DNA from: Cornus controversa
Lineage: Eukaryota > Streptophyta > Magnoliopsida > Cornales > Cornaceae
Direction: 5' to 3'
Assembly (NCBI GenBank): GCA_026545225.1
Contig: CM048850.1
Location: 5,274,001 to 5,338,000 of the forward strand
DNA length: 64,000 nt
The position numbers and the translations under genes were made by a program. Below, piece by piece: positions 1 through 12,775 of the stretch. The stretch's first letter is position 1, and the number at the start of each line of letters is the position of its first letter. The notes below the pieces were generated by a model. It saw nothing but the letters and a program-made list of their open reading frames with translations. It ran no database searches and was not told the origin of the DNA.

Positions 1-735
1 TTGTTGTGCGCGCCTACTGGAGAAAGTAGCAGGGAGAGAGAAAAAAAGAAGGAAGGAAAAAAAAAAAGAAAAGAAAAGGAAAAAAAAAAAGGGTCTCCGG
101 CGCGTGCGCCACTGGTCGGGGACCGGAAAAGGTCCGTTGGGTCCCACTCACTGGGCCCACCCACTGGCCCAGTTTGAAACATTTTAGTATTTTTTTAATT
201 CTTAAATCATTTTTTATATAGAAAATTAGGAAAAATATTTTTAAAAATACCAAAAAATTCTAGAAAATTTCCAAAATTTTAAATTAATCCTTTATGGTCA
301 GAATAATCTTGGGGTATTAAATTTCAAGTCAAAATGAGGTTCCCTTGTGGTTTAAGTAGCATAAAAAGTGTGCCTCAAAACTATAATTTTATTTTATTTT
401 ATTTTGGGAATATTTTAAAATTTTTGAAAAATTCTAAAAAATTCTTAAAAAAATTTAGGTAACATTTTAGGAACAGAATACACGTGTGTTTTAAATTTCA
501 AGTGGAAATGAGCTTCCATTGTGGTTAAATTGGATTTAAAAGTATACCTCAAAATTGGGTTTTCATTTTCTTTTATTTGGAAAATATTTTAAATTTTTGA
601 ATAATTTCAAAAAATTACAGAATGATTAAATAGGGTTCTTAGGAATATAATAGGCCCAAAAACCTAGATTAGAGCTAGGTTTGGACTTCCTCGATGATTT
701 AGGTACATTGGAGATTTGGTTGTGTGCTTACTTCT
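1..735. repeat. AT-rich unclassified repeat fragment with an internal duplication
   Basis: No coding potential is visible; the short open frame here is low-complexity. A block starting near 317 (TTAAATTTCAAGT...) recurs from about 491 with roughly 75-80% identity by eye, a direct duplication with a period of about 174 bases. Such AT-rich direct repeats are common inside plant gypsy LTRs, so this is probably the edge of an LTR, but no terminus or primer site is visible and the family is unknown. It abuts the chromovirus-like LTR piece at 736. Confidence 0.45.
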
Positions 736-1495
736 CACGCCCCGATTTTCGTTCTCCGAAAACCAGGGGTCACTGAATTGTCACTCACTAAATCACCTCA
801 TCAATCACTAATAAACTCTCTATACTCTTAAATACTATGGAAGTTTAACTCTTTTCTTGCACATGAATGTGCTAATTCAACCTCAACCACAACTAACCTC
901 AAAGAATCCCACATCAAGCCACACTTACAAAACTCCAAAATTTTCATAACTCAACTCCCTGTGTGACTAGAAATTAGTGTTAAAACCCTCACCATTGGAT
1001 AGAGGATTCAAAAATACTCAATTTAAAAAAAAAATCACACTCAATTTTGATTTAAAACGAAGAAGTTATGCCCGATTGAAATTTGGGCAGATTTTGGAGA
1101 ATGCTGTGAATAGTAACATTGATGCATCGAACTGGGGAGTTAGATGCATTGAAGCTGCGATGCATTGAACATGTATCATTGCAAGTATCAAAACCTAATG
1201 TTCGGGAGTCAAAATTCTCAACTTTTAGGGTCCAAAACTCCTCTAGAAGGCCTAAAAATCATCAAACATCATCCATAACATGTACAAAAGATAAAAATAT
1301 CATAATACACCATTCTAATCATAAATCTACATCTCCAATAATCATATCCAAGAATTTATATATAATGGAATCAAAACCAACATTCTTCAATTCAAAACCC
1401 ATAACTCACATATGATCCATATATGATTATTACATTTGAAAGTAAAGTGTACCAACATAAATCAAATGTAAATATAACATCATTAGTATAGTCCA
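736..1495 (-). mobile_element. Chromovirus-like LTR fragment, related to the LTR of element G
   Basis: It begins with CACGCCCCGATTTTCG, like the inner boundary at about 26240 in the LTR of G. It also shares with G the stretch ACCATTGGATAGAG...AAAAATACTCAATTT (here 990-1025, in G about 26495-26525) and the following GCTGTGAATAGTAA. It is minus-strand by analogy with G and is interrupted at 1495/1496 by the LTR of element A. Unlike G it carries GATGCATC-type rather than CTCGATTGATCGAG-type palindromes at the same place (1119-1170). No coding sequence. Confidence 0.65.
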
Positions 1496-2891
1496 TGATA
1501 AGTGTTCAATACTATGCATTTGAACCCTCTTTATTGCATATGTTAGTCCCGTTATTACATTTACCGAGATACGTTTACGGTATTTTTGTATTTTTGATGT
1601 ATTGCAGGTTTTATAAAAAAATGAGCAATGTTTGAGGCCATTTGCAGTTGAAGAGCATAATTCAAAAATGAAGCTAAGGCATCTCGATCAATCAAGATGT
1701 TGATCTTGATGATCTCGATTGATCGAGGATGCATTTTGATTAATCAAAATCTCGATCAATTGAGATTCCAATCTCGATCAATCGAGATTCTGTAGACCCA
1801 CTTGCCCACTTGCTCACCTGCTCTTCCCACTTGCAATGAAATCCACCTTTTTGCACGACTTAGATGGATTTTCTGACTTGAACAAGACACATGGGGATAT
1901 TATTAACTTAGTTGATATATATATTGCTATATATATATACATGGTGGGTCCCAAGGATGAAAAGTGGCCACAAATGCACAAAAGAAGCCATTTTTCTCTC
2001 ATATAAGATATATCATACATTGGAGATTCGGGGGAGGAGAAGAGGGAGCTGAACCAGACCTTGAAGCTTCATTTTCTCCATCAATGGAAGAGTGCAAGGC
2101 TGCCATGATCAACTAACTTCTCTACTAGGGTGTGGGTGAAATCCCTAGCCATGTAAACTTGTTTATTTTTGTAGCATTATTTGGGATTTGTATTTAAATG
2201 TTGATTACTTAGTCTAGTGATGATGTACACTTATACATTTCTTATATATATTCATATGATGTTGTTTTTATTCTTGTCTTAGAGTAGAATCCATCTTATG
2301 AATGTACAACACTTGCATCTTCTACAAAAAGTGTAAGTGATGGCTAAGCAATGGTGTTTAAATGAATGTGTTACTCTTGCTTGTATAAACCATGCTAAGA
2401 TAAGGTAGTTTGGATGCATTTAGGTTCACGTAGAGAGTAGGGTAATTAGTTAGGTTGAAAAACTATGCTTGTTGAAGATGGATTATGATAGGTTAGCACA
2501 CACATTGATCTTTTGATATGTCGTTGAGGTCACAAGCCTAATGACATTGTTAGACATTTAATTTTATAAATCCCAAGCTTGCTACATTTATGGACATGTG
2601 AATGGCTAGAGGTGGAAACCACCCTTAGTTCTCTCTCCCAACTTACAACTCTTTAAATTTAGTGTTTTTACATTTCATGCAATAGTTTTAAAACAAAAAT
2701 CAAAACATTGTTTTTAGAATTAAAGTGGAATTAATCTCTCTTCAAGACAATTAACAACTAGTCCTCGTGGGATCGATACCCTCTATATAGAACCGTATCT
2801 ACAAAGATTCGTGCTATTGCGAGTGGTTAAATTATATTTTGAAAAAGGGCAAAAATAAGCTTACAATTGCAATCAAGTTTAACCAACATCA
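1496..2891 (+). repeat. 5' LTR of element A
   Basis: 1396 bases, starting TGATAAGTGTTCAATAC and ending ACATCA, giving short inverted ends TGAT...ATCA. It aligns along its length with 12776-14097. It holds a self-complementary repeat cluster at about 1680-1795 (CTCGATCAATCGAG type) and a TATATATA-rich stretch at about 1914-1940 that could serve as promoter. The remaining sequence is noncoding; the small antisense frame at 1814-2020 recurs in the other LTR only because the LTRs are copies. Confidence 0.92.
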
Positions 2892-2897
2892 AAATTT

Positions 2898-2915
2898 TGG
2901 CACCGTTGCCGGGGA
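2898..2915 (+). other. Primer binding site of A (tRNA-Asp type)
   Basis: TGGCACCGTTGCCGGGGA lies six bases after the LTR end. The Athila-type tRNA-Asp primer site is TGGCGCCGTTGCCGGGGA; this copy has one change (G to A at the fifth base), consistent with decay. The 2916-3158 stretch between it and gag is an untranslated leader with no feature I can support. Confidence 0.88.
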
Positions 2916-3158
2916 CTGCGGTTTAATTGTCGCCATTGAAAGATTAAATCTAGTTTAATTCTTAGGCTAGAAATTATTTCATTCTTTTTTGTATATATCT
3001 TGTGCTTATCTCTCAAATTGTTTGATTTTAGGTATACCACATAGTGGGCATCTCAAAGATTCAAGGTTGGAACCTTTGTGAGTATAAAGTCTAAAATTTG
3101 TGGATTTGAGTAATTTTTTTTTATTTTGCATATTGAGGTGTTGTTTTACTTTAAACGC

Positions 3159-6100
3159 ATGCTAGGTAGACGGTCATTGTCACTTCCTTTACTTCCGTGT
3201 AATATTGAACTTGAACGAACACTTAGAAAACGTAAAGGAACCTCTAGGGACCCTATATTGCCTAGGACTGAAAATATGGAACCAAATAATGGACAACCTC
3301 CCAAACTACCTCCATTTAATCATGAACAACAACCTCTACCTCCTCATCCTCAAGGAGAATTGCTTATAGACTTTTATCTTCTGATTACATTTGAAGTACC
3401 TTCATGTATTCAATTTCCTGATGTAGCGGCAAATCAATTTGAAATAAAGTCCTCCACCATCAATCTTCTTAATAGCTTCCATGGTCTCCCAAATGAAGAT
3501 CCATACCGGCATTTAGATTATTTCCTTTCTGTGTGTTCCACCATTCGGGTACCACATTTTACGGAGGATGATCTAAAGCTTCGTATGTTTCCATTCTCCC
3601 TAAAGGATAAAGCTAGAAGTTGGTTCAATTCCTTAGAACCTAACTCAATCCATTCTTGGGCGGATATGCAAATTGAATTCTTAAAAAAATACTTTCCAAT
3701 GGGAAAGACGAGTGATATTCGACGAGCAATCACCGGATTCACCCAAATTGATCAAGAACAATTTCATGAGACTTGGGAGAGATTAAAAGATCTTCTTAAA
3801 TCTTGTCCGCACCATGCTGTCCCAAAATGGTAGCTAGTGCAAAGCTTTTATGATGGGGTAAGTGAGCAACATAGGCAAATGATAGATTCCGCTTGTGGAG
3901 GTGGATACCTTCTGAAAAGCCCAGATGATGCATGGAAACTTTTTTAAACCCTAAGTAATAATTCAGCTCAATGCTCCTCCACTAGAAAAGGAAAATCCAC
4001 CCAACCTTGTAGAGGAGTGCATGAGATTTCAAGGGTAGATGAGGTTGCCATGCAAGTAGAAGCCTTAACCCGAAAAATGGACCAAATCATAAAAAATGGG
4101 CTGCCTACTCCAAGCCAAACTGTTCAAAATTAGGAAGGGTGTTCATTTTGTTATAGCACTTCACATTATGTGCGAGATTGTCCTATTGCCGATCAATCTC
4201 CCGATTATGCTCAAGAGCAAGTGAATGCCTTGTATTCTAAACAGATTAATGATCTATATTCAAATACCTACAATCCTGGTTACAAGAATCAACTGGCATT
4301 TTCATGAAAATCTCAAGAACCAAGTCCCTCTTTTCAAGGGCAAAATTCCTTTAATTCCCAATCTCAACAGCCTCAATATAGGCCAACTCCTCAACCTTAC
4401 CATCAAAGATCCAACTACCAAAAACCACCACCTCCTCCGAGAAGCCAAGGCTTTGAAGAAAGAGTGATAAACAATCTTGAGGCTAATACCCGCTTGTTGC
4501 AAACCCACTCTCAATCAATCTCTAAGCTTGAAGCTAACGCTCAATCTATGGCTAGGTTAGAAGCTCAAATCGGGCAACTAGCTAATGCCTTGAATAAAAG
4601 AGAGGAAGGTAAGTTGCCAAGTCAACCGGTGGCAAATCCTAAGGGTGTGCATGTGATTGATGATCCATCATCTTCATCTTGTAATGCTCCTCCTGAGCAA
4701 GTTCAATCAATCACCACCTTAAGGAGTGGTAAAATCATAAATTCCAAGGTCAGGGAAGAGAAAAAGGAACCCAAGGAGCAATCCAAAAATTCAAAAGAAT
4801 CCCAATCAAATCCAAATGTATCTCCTTCAATTCCAAATGTGAACAAAGTCCCACAAAATCCAAAAGGAAAGGCAAGTGAAGTTGTGTCACCATCTATTCC
4901 AAATCTTGACACCTCTTTTGAACCTCCGGTTCCTTTTCCTTAAAGATTGAAGGAACCTTCTCGTTTTGGGAAGCAAGGAGAGAAAATTCAAGATATGATG
5001 GAGATCTTCAAATAAGTAAAGATCAATCTCCCTCTCCTTGATGCTATCTGGAAAATTCCCTCCTATGCTAAATTCTTGAAGGATTTGTGCACTCAAAAGC
5101 GTAAATCTAGGAACAATGTCCCTAAGAAAGTCCTCTTAACTGAGCAAGTAAGCTCTATTTTCCAACACCAAGCCCTTCCTAAATTCAAAGATTCGGGTAC
5201 TCCAACCATTTCATGCACCATCAGAAATCAAGCTTTTGAAAAGACACTTCTTGATTTAGGGGCTAGTGTCAATTTGCTTCCATTCTCAGTTTACCAACAA
5301 TTAGATTTGGGCGAACTTAAGCCCACCACAGTTGTGTTATAACTTACCCTTGACACGGAACTGGTCCAAAATCCAAATAGACATATTCCAATCATTCTAG
5401 GTCGTCCATTTTTGGCCACGGCAAACGCTTGCATTAATTGTCGTACCTGAGTAATGGACATTTCTTTCAGAAATATGAAAGTTCACTTGAACATCTTTAA
5501 TGCTTCTCACCACACGACGACGAAAGTGAATGCTTTTGTGTTGATGTAGTGGAAGATCTCATCCAAGAAGCGCTTCCTTCCATTCTTTCTAAGGATGCTC
5601 TAGAGGCATGCCTAAGTCATTTCAACTATGATGATTATGACATTGAGCAATCCATTTGTGAAGTTAATTCAATGCTCGATGTCATGACCGTCATGGATTT
5701 GCCTAAATGGAGAGTTCTGAGAGAACCTTTGCCTCCTTTGTCCAATACTTCCCAAACTCCCTCTCTAATTTCCCCACCACAACTTGAGCTCAAGCCTTTA
5801 CCGACTACACTCAAGTATGTTTTCTAGGGCGCTAATGAAACCCTTTCAGTCATTATTGCTTCCAATCTCACCAATGATCAAGAGATGAAACTTCTAAAAG
5901 TGCTAAAAAAGCACAAGGAAGCAATAGGATGGAGTGTGGCAGATCTTAAGGGAATAGATCCTTCTATTTGTATGCACTGCATACACTTGGAAGAAGATGC
6001 AAAGACCTCAAGAGAGGCACAACATTGATTAAATCCAAATATGAAGGACGTTGTAATGAAGGAGGTGGTGAAGTTGCTAGATGCGGGAATCATTTACCCC

Positions 6101-8700
6101 ATCTCAGATAGTAAGTGGGTTAGTCCCACTCAAGTGGTTCCTAAGAAGTCCAGTATTATGGTGCAACCAAATGATAAGGGTGAATTGGTTCCCCAACGCA
6201 CCACCACGGGATGGAGAGTTTGCATAGATTATCGGAAGCTAAATTCAGCAACTCAGAAAGATCATTTCCCTCTTCCATTTATTGATCAAATCTTAGAAAG
6301 ATTAGCTGGTCAAAGTTTTTATTGCTTCCTAGATGGATATTCTGGCTATAATCAGGTTGCTATAGACCCGAGGGACCAAGAGAAAACCACCTTTACATGT
6401 CCTTTTGGCACATTCACTTATAGAAACATGCCCTTTGGGTTGTGCAATGCACCGGTGACTTTTCAATGGTGTATGATGTCTATCTTTTCGGACATGGTGG
6501 AAAATTTCTTGGAAGTGTTCATGGATGATTTCTCCGTATTTGGACCTTCATTCGAATCATGCCTCCAAAATCTATCCCGTGTTCTCACACGATGTCAAGA
6601 AACCAATCTAATCCTTAGTTGGGAAAAGAGCCATTTTATGGTTCAAGAGGGCATTGTCCTAGGGCACATTATGTCTAAGAGAGGAATTGAGGTTGACAAA
6701 GCCAAGGTTGAACTTATTTCCAAACTTCCTCCACCATTAACGATGAGAGAGATTCATTCATTCCTTGGGCATGCGGGCTTTTATCGCCGTTTCATCAAAG
6801 ACTTTAGCAAAATCTCTCGGCCTTTGTGTGTCACCTTCTTGAAAAAGAGTCTTGTTTTACCTTTGATGAAGTGTGCCTTAACACTTTTGAAAAGCTCTGC
6901 ACCATGCTTACAACCGCTCCAATTCTCATCCCTCCAAATTGGGCTCTCCCATTTGAGATCATATGTGATGCATCCGATTATGCTATGGGTGCGGTGTTAG
7001 GGCAACGGGTAGACAAATTATCACATGTTATCTACTATGCAAGTAAAAACCTTTTCGAGGCTTAAATCAATTATACCACAACGGAAAAGGAGTTGCTTGC
7101 GGTAGTATTTGCCTTGGACAAATTTTGAGCTTATCTATTAGGTTCCAAGGTCATTGTCTATTCGGACCATGCTGCCCACCGGCATTTGTTGGCCAAAAAG
7201 GACACTAAGCCTAGATTGATCCGGTGGATACTCTTGCTACAAGAGTTTAATTTTGAGATTAGAGACAAAAAGGGAATCAAAAATGTGGTGGCTGACCACC
7301 TCTCTAGAATTCTTATTGAATCCCTCAATGACTCCATTCCAGTTTGTGAATCCTTCCCAGATGAACAACTTTTTGTAATCTCTCAAGAGAGTATCCCTTG
7401 GTATACGGACATTGTCAACTACTTGGCAACCGGCAAAATACCGTCTTCTTGGACCAAGCAAAAGAAGGATCGGTTTTTCTCCCAATCACGATCATATTAT
7501 TGGGACAATCCTCAATTGTTCAAATATTGCCCCGATCAAATAATCCAAAAGTGTGTACCCAACAATGAATTCTAAAGCATTCAAAAATTCTGTCATACAC
7601 TTGCTTGTGGGGGACACGTTAGTGCTAAGAAAACTGCAGCAAAGATTCTTCAATGCGGGTTTTTTTGGCCAACACTTCATCGGGATGCATACTCATTTTG
7701 CCGCTCGTGTGAGCGATGTCAACGCCTTGGCGCGATGTCTCGGAGGGACATGATGCCTCTCAACCCTATTTTTATTGATGAGATATTTGATGTGTGGGGC
7801 ATCGACTTCATGTGACCTTTTCCACCATCTACTGGTCATGAGTACATACTTGTGGCGGTGGACTACATTTCTAAATGGATAGAGGCTATTGCTACCAAAA
7901 CTAATGACCACGCCATCATGGTTAAGTTCATTCAAGCTAATATCTTTAGCTGTTTTGGTACACCTCGGGCCTTCATCAGTGACGGAGGTAAACATTTCTG
8001 TAATTGGTTCCTTCGAACCTTGCTTACCGAATACTCTGTCACACACAAAGTAGCCACCCCATACCATCCTCAAACTAGTGGACAAGTGGAAGTATCCAAC
8101 AGGGAGATAAAGAACATCCTTGAGAAAATAGTTCAGCCCGACCGGAAAGATTGGTCATTGCGACTAAATGATGCATTATGGGCTTATCGAATTGCTTATA
8201 AGACTCCCATTGGAATGTCACCTTATCGGTTGGTTTATGGTAAAGCATGCCATCTTCCGGCTAAATTGGAGCACAAAGATATGTGGGCCACCAAAATGTT
8301 CAATTTTGATATGCAAATGATCGGCTCAAATTGAAAGCTTCAATTGAATGAATTAGAAGAATTGTGACATGACACGTATGAGAACGCTAAAATCTATAAG
8401 GGAAAGTCTAAAACCTTTCATGATCGCAATATTCGAGTCAAAACATTTTCTTCAGGACAGAAACTATGGTTGTACAACTCACGCCTTTGTTTATTTCTCA
8501 AAAAACTTCTCTCCCGTTAGGATGGTCCATATTTGGTTAATTTCGTTGCTCCCCACGGAGTGGTGGAATTGAAGGACTTGAAAGATGGATCGTTGTTCAA
8601 AGTGAATGGGCAGCGCTTAAAATCGTGCGTGGATGACCAAGTTACCATAGAGTATGTGGATGTCATCAATTTGACGGATCCCATTTATTTTGACTCGTGA
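3159..8700 (+). pseudogene. gag-pol of element A, broken by stops and a deletion
   Basis: Collinear with the intact F polyprotein from [12 protein letters not shown] to the terminal LTDPIYFDS. In order: gag capsid region, CCHC zinc knuckle near 4140-4180, protease (active-site LLDLGAS near 5250-5275), reverse transcriptase (VCIDYRKLN near 6220, FMDD near 6522), RNase H ([14 protein letters not shown] near 6965), and integrase (CERCQ near 7715, [14 protein letters not shown] near 8070-8110). In-frame stops occur at 3831-3833 and near 3945, 4132, 4305, 4941, 7063 and 7127, among others. About 100 bases of protease are missing near 5342, where the frame jumps from VVL to the conserved LDTE. No functional polyprotein can be made. 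The start is chosen by alignment to F. Confidence 0.93.
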
Positions 8701-9784
8701 ACCGATTCCAACGTCATGCCATAGACGTATAATGTGGCACGGCCATGGTAGCTATCATGCTTCCATGATGTCCCTCTAATCCAAAGCAATTTTGTATCTA
8801 AGTCCCATAAGTTCAAGTCCATGAGGTTCTAAATCAAGCTGATCAAAACGGTTGTTTTTTAGAATCTCAATTGATCGGAGTAAGGATCTCGATCAATCAA
8901 GATCTTAATTAATCGAGATTTTGGTCTCAATTGATCGAGATAATGCAGAGATTTTGGAATATTTTGCAAAGTGCAAAGTGCCGACAGGTGTTTTTCTCAA
9001 TGGCACTTCGATAGGTACTCGATCAATCAAAATCTCGATTAATCAAGATTCCATTCTCGATCAATCGAGATCTTGATTAATCGAGATGTGCATCTCGATT
9101 AATCGAGATAGCCACGCTGACTGCACGTGTTCCGCTTATATATTCAAAACTGCCGGGCTCTCTCTCATTTCTCCATTTCTGCTCGCGGCCATCCGACTTC
9201 TCCCTCAAGTTTGAGAGCTCCAAAGCAATCCCCGATCACCGTCCAACCTTTTTCGATCATTCTCGGGCCTCCACCTTCGTTCTCCATTGTCCGAGCCTTT
9301 CGCATATTCGCACGAGTTCGTATCTTCGCGGCTGCGTGTTGGGATTCTATTTTCTTGCGCTGTTCATCATCTTTGCCTTGAGGTAAGTTGATGAATGCTT
9401 TATTTTGTTTGCTTTGCCACTATTTTCGTTCGTTTATCGGCTTAATAAGCGTAGATAGATGATGTTGGGTTGGAGTGGCTTGCATTCGCTAAGTTCATAG
9501 TGGGAACTTGCGGGTCATGGGGATAGGTTTGCGAGAGTGGAATGAGAGATATATTGGTGCGGGTCGTGTTAGCTTTTGAGTGCATTGTACATCCTGTGTA
9601 TTACATGGGTTGCATGCTTTTGATTCCTCGTAGGCCTAATCGAGTTGATTCGAGCATGTTTTGGCACACATGCCTTGGCATCACGGACTAGAACTTCTTT
9701 TTACTTTTTATTCTTATTTTAGCATTCATTTTATTTTATTTTTATTTACTTTATTTTTGGAATAAGTGCAGAGTGTTCCAGATT
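8701..9784 (+). other. Spacer between pol and env-like ORF of A, with a palindrome array
   Basis: Untranslated spacer of 1084 bases. Between about 8865 and 9111 it holds many copies and half-copies of an inverted repeat of the form ATCTCGAT-CA-ATCGAGAT, separated by short unrelated sequence. The same repeat type sits in both LTRs of A. From about 9130 the sequence is pyrimidine-rich and resembles the leader before the env-like ORF of F. The open frame at 9127-9381 has no homology I recognise and lies in this leader. Confidence 0.7.
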
Positions 9785-11000
9785 ATGGTGCGTGTGAAGA
9801 ATGCCATCGGTGCTATTCGAGATGTGCCCAGGCGAGCTTTCCAGACTCGAAAGTTCCACCCGGAGCACCGATTTGAGTTGAGGGAGTTCGAGATGCATCC
9901 CGATTGTTTGTCAGTGGTAGCAGCGTCGGCTCGACTGGCTATGTTTGCCACCCACTGATGTGGCACACGAGCGACTGGTGCAAGTTTTCTACGAGCGCAT
10001 GACCTATTCATGCACCGAGCCCGGCACCTTAGAGACAGTCATGGGCGGCTCAATGATTACTATTACGCCGGGTCGGATAGCACAGATGATTGGTATTCCA
10101 CATCAACAGCCCCAGGACATAGTTGACCAGGGTGGTCATCCGCTCTACAGGCCCGAGTTTCTGGCCGACATGACCCTTTTCTCCATCGTGATAGACATGT
10201 GTGGTAGGGTGTTTACCACTCCTAGTCACAACTACACGTCCAAATCAATGTGCCCGAGCGTTCTATGGTTTCTGGACACCTTTCTCATCAAGAACGCGTG
10301 TCCTTTACAGCATGTGGCAGAGCGCCGGGGTGACCTTCTCCGTTGCCTGTACGCTTTCCACACAGGCATATGGTTTTCTGTCCCATCACTAATCTGGGGA
10401 CAGATGTACAAAGTCTAGGACTGGCTTGTCAATAAGAAGATGAGACGGACATCGAGTTGGCGGCTTCCATTCCCTTTCCTAGTCCCAGCTTTCCTCAACC
10501 GTGCCAATATATCGGTCAGTGACACTGACATCTAATTGGCACCGCCCTCCTACTTCAATCATACTCAGTGGGTGCGGGTGAGGAGGCACTTGGAGCGCCA
10601 GGACCACCAGGTCAATCCACCAGAGGACGTGGACATGGATGCTCCAGTGGAGGTGGATGAGGATGCGCCCTCAGAGGGTGAGGCATTCGATGAGGAGCTA
10701 GAGGAGGGAGAGACTGATATCACCGCAGAGCGGCATGAGATTCTAGCGATGGGCTATTCCTGTCTAGCAGCTGACGTTGAGCGTCTCCAGCAGGGTTTTG
10801 AGGAGCATGTCCAGGTGACGCAGAGTCAGCTGGAGGCTATGAGGACGGACATTACATCTCTGATGTAAGGTTAGAGGGTGTTTTTAGATGAGTTCCGGGC
10901 TTTCTGACAGGACCTACAGTTCCTGTTTGCCAGCCGAGCTTCCACCTCCACCTCTACTCCACCCACAGAACCACCTCCACCACCACCCACCCTAGATTAG
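9785..11000 (+). pseudogene. Post-pol env-like ORF of A ('putative plant transposon protein' type), broken
   Basis: Starts MVRVKNAIGAIRDVPRRAF and runs parallel to the intact 417-aa ORF of F. Landmarks: KFHPEH, AHERLVQVFYE(R)MTYSC, TITPGRIAQMIGIPHQQP, SMCPSVLWFLDTFLIKNACP, a WRLPFPFL stretch, an acidic segment (DVDMDAPVEVDED), a coiled-coil-like segment (LQQGFEEHVQVTQSQLEAM) and a proline-rich tail. A frameshift near 9900-9950, a stop near 10416 and further stops around 10535 and 10866 break it. In Athila elements the ORF at this position is traditionally called env-like; this protein shows no signal peptide or clear membrane anchor, so that label is positional only. Confidence 0.85.
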
Positions 11001-12737
11001 CTTTATCTTTTCGTATTTTCTGCTTTACTTTCCATTGTTTTTCTTTCTTTGTTTTTTTTTTTGATAGGCCATGTTAGTTTTTGTGTATTCCAAATGCATG
11101 TACCCTTTGTATTGAAACTCATTTTTACATATATGGAATACAGTTGTCATTTCTTTTATAGCATGTATTCTATTTATTGTCTTTCTTTTACTTTTTGCCA
11201 ATATCTATGCTCTCTATACTTTGACTATGTATGTAGTACCACTTGCCTAATTGTTATATGTGATTCAGTTGATGATTTTGGTTTATTACCGCCTGGTTTC
11301 AATTCCCAATACTGTTGAGATTGCTTCAACATAGTATGGCGTTAATAAAGAAAGGCAACCCCTTTGCACGCTATATGTTAGCGTGCCTGGATAGTCAATA
11401 TCTTATCACATAGACCTCTTAGTCAAGTGGGAAACACCAGTTCAGAGCTTTGGATGTGAAGTGATCTTGGCATTCTCAACTTGTACATAATTCTTTTATC
11501 ATGTTCTTTTCATGTATTTTTTGTTCCATTTAATGCTCGTGGAATCCAGTTGGTGTTCTGTGCAGGTTTTTCTCATTTATCGGATGACTGGCCATGTTGG
11601 AATGCCATTTTTGTCGAGTTCTGCAGTCCCAATAATTTCTTTCCTGGTTCTTCTTGTCCAAGCATTGAGGACAATGTTGCGTCCAAGTTTGGGGGTGCGG
11701 TGTGCTATACCACTTGCATATGCATGCAAATGTTCAATCTTTGTATTGATTGTCATTGTAGACTAGTTTTTCTTTTTCTTGATATTTTTGCATGCTTGTT
11801 ATGATATATTGCTTTTTAAAGGAAGATCATTCGAATAAATGTCCGAGGTAAATGTAGCAGGTAGTTAAGAGTTTCAGCATTGTAAATACCTGCACTTTTG
11901 CAAGCTATGTAATAGGTTAGAATGGTCCACATTTTTGTTCAAATATGAATATGTACAGTTCTTGCCCTAAATTTGTCCTTAATCGTACATGCATTTTAAA
12001 TTGTGGGGTATAAGTCTGATGGAGAATTTTGTAAATTTCTATTTTTATTCAGCTTTAAGAATGAGTTCTTCCGATTGTTGTTAAAAAAAATAAAAAAAAT
12101 ATATATGCAATAAGCCTTCTCACTCAATAAACCAGATCTCTATGCCTCATTAAGCATGGAGTATTCGCGTATAAGTGTGCAAGGTTGAGCAATAATAAGC
12201 AGGTGGTTTGTTTAAGCTCATCACCTTGTAAGCTTGGTTATTAAGTCCGAGGGGTGTTTTTTCACCTAATGCCCTAAAACCAATTGGTTTGGGAGTCATT
12301 GGCCCAATGCCGCTACATGGGCTTGCAAGAAAGCAAAAAGAGCTAAGCATTGCACGGTCATCCGCACATGAGCATTCATGTATGTTTTGAGGTAATGAAC
12401 AATAGTGTCGAGCTTTTTCAATGAATTTTTCTTTTAAAAACAGATTTGTTCTTATTTTTCTCCAAATATGACAAAGCCACGCGTTAGAAGGCATGTTCAC
12501 TTTTCAAAGAGGATTTTGGGGTTGGAATCGGTATTTTTGTTCGGACTGGTCATTATGTGGGGACTGTCATCTGTTTGTAGTTTGTGAAGGTCCATTTTTG
12601 CTAATAACCGCATAGCTCTGTAATACGTGTTACATTTGTCAAGTGTAAAATGAATAGATAATCATCCTTTATCTAGTTGATGACTGAGCATGATTCAATT
12701 TTTGTATAAGATAATTCATTTCATTTTTGTAACATTG
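11001..12737 (+). other. 3' untranslated region of A
   Basis: Noncoding stretch between the env-like ORF and the purine tract. It contains a stem-loop plus purine module at 11663-11697 and otherwise mainly T-rich sequence. Open frames at 11049-11318, 11481-11804 and 12150-12500 (minus) have no recognisable domain. The same stretch in F (47511-49285, reversed) keeps the sequence but not equivalent frames, so I treat them as chance. Confidence 0.7.
11663..11697 (+). promoter_or_regulatory. Stem-loop plus purine-tract-like module in A
   Basis: CATTG-AGGA-CAATG (11663-11676) can form a five-base stem. Nine bases later comes AAGTTTGGGGGTG (11685-11697), identical to the motif that directly precedes 3' LTRs in this window. 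It lies about 1.1 kb upstream of the 3' LTR. The same pair occurs in F, H and D, and a worn form in C. A role as a central purine tract or RNA structure is inference. Confidence 0.6.
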
Positions 12738-12775
12738 CATTGCTAAGGGACTAGCAATGTGTAAGTTTGGGGGTA
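12738..12775 (+). promoter_or_regulatory. Terminal stem-loop and polypurine tract of A
   Basis: CATTGCTA-AGGGAC-TAGCAATG (12738-12759) forms a perfect eight-base stem with a six-base loop. It is followed by AAGTTTGGGGGTA (12763-12775), which touches the first base of the 3' LTR, the place where the plus-strand primer tract of an LTR element must lie. The same arrangement precedes the 3' LTRs of C, D and F. Confidence 0.8.

Noticed and set aside
14-253. 79-aa minus-strand frame
   Set aside because: Mostly a translated purine/pyrimidine-biased tract, low-complexity Phe/Leu; no homology I recognise.
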